Shown: piece by piece, positions 7,541 through 7,568 of the stretch
How the letters are laid out: each line of letters opens with the position of its first letter
Numbering within the stretch: the stretch's first letter is position 1
Program-made: the position numbers and the translations under genes
Assembly: GCA_021203665.1 (NCBI GenBank)
Contig: JAJQAT010000061.1
Location: 6,015 to 13,582, forward strand
Reading direction: 5' to 3'
Length of the DNA: 7,568 nucleotides
Source: Bacillota bacterium
Lineage (GTDB): Bacteria; Bacillota; Clostridia; UBA1381
The notes under the pieces: generated by a model
Seen by the model: only the letters and a program-made list of their open reading frames with translations
Database searches by the model: none
What the model was told of the DNA's origin: nothing

Positions 7541-7568
7541 TGTAAATTAATACAATAACTATATCATA
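7541..7568 (-). promoter_or_regulatory. Possible promoter end and small palindrome ahead of gene A
   Basis: Read on the minus strand, the first six bases at the window edge are TATGAT, one mismatch from a -10 box; any -35 would lie outside the window. Just downstream, 7554-7541 forms TGTA, six AT bases, then TACA, a small near-palindrome that could be an operator half-site pair. Both are short AT-rich motifs that could be chance, so this is only a pointer to where the cassette promoter may lie. Confidence 0.25.

Noticed and set aside
1..7568. CRISPR array, tRNA, or mobile element ends
   Set aside because: No regularly spaced repeats, cloverleaf-like sequence, transposase or terminal inverted repeats were seen on reading both strands; the window is almost wholly coding.

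Overview
The window holds three genes, all read right to left on the minus strand and closely packed. They look like one small operon-like cassette, cut off at the left edge. Strong AGGAGG-type ribosome sites, moderately AT-rich DNA and the proteins' composition suggest a Firmicute, probably an anaerobic gut or rumen Clostridia relative. That assignment is an inference; no ribosomal or other marker gene is present.

Layout in transcription order. (A) 7520-5718 encodes a 600-residue, mostly helical, soluble protein that I do not recognise. (B) 5585-1299 encodes a 1428-residue multidomain protein. From its N-terminus it has a Ser/Thr protein kinase domain, a Rossmann (TrkA-N-like) nucleotide-binding domain, a bacterial RyR-type domain, a helical section, a possible second Rossmann/CARF-like fold, and a C-terminal PD-(D/E)XK nuclease of the Card1/Can2 (DUF1887) type. 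(C) 1282 to the left edge encodes a protein with an N-terminal TIR/DUF4062-like alpha/beta domain, a coiled-coil middle and TPR repeats; its C-terminus lies outside the window. B and C are 16 bases apart. A and B are separated by 132 bases, which carry a plausible internal extended -10 promoter overlapped by a perfect 6-bp-arm inverted repeat.

Taken together, the genes look like a nucleotide-signal-linked conflict or antiphage system. Kinase, RyR, Rossmann/CARF-like and TIR-like modules are parts repeatedly found in prokaryotic defence operons, and the nuclease would be a natural effector. B and C could sense and kill, while A would be a dedicated partner or kinase substrate. The domain calls on B and C rest on motifs read directly in the sequence. 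The system-level role is inference. No CRISPR array, cas gene, tRNA, rRNA, transposase or integrase was seen. No gene-free stretch longer than about 130 bases exists.
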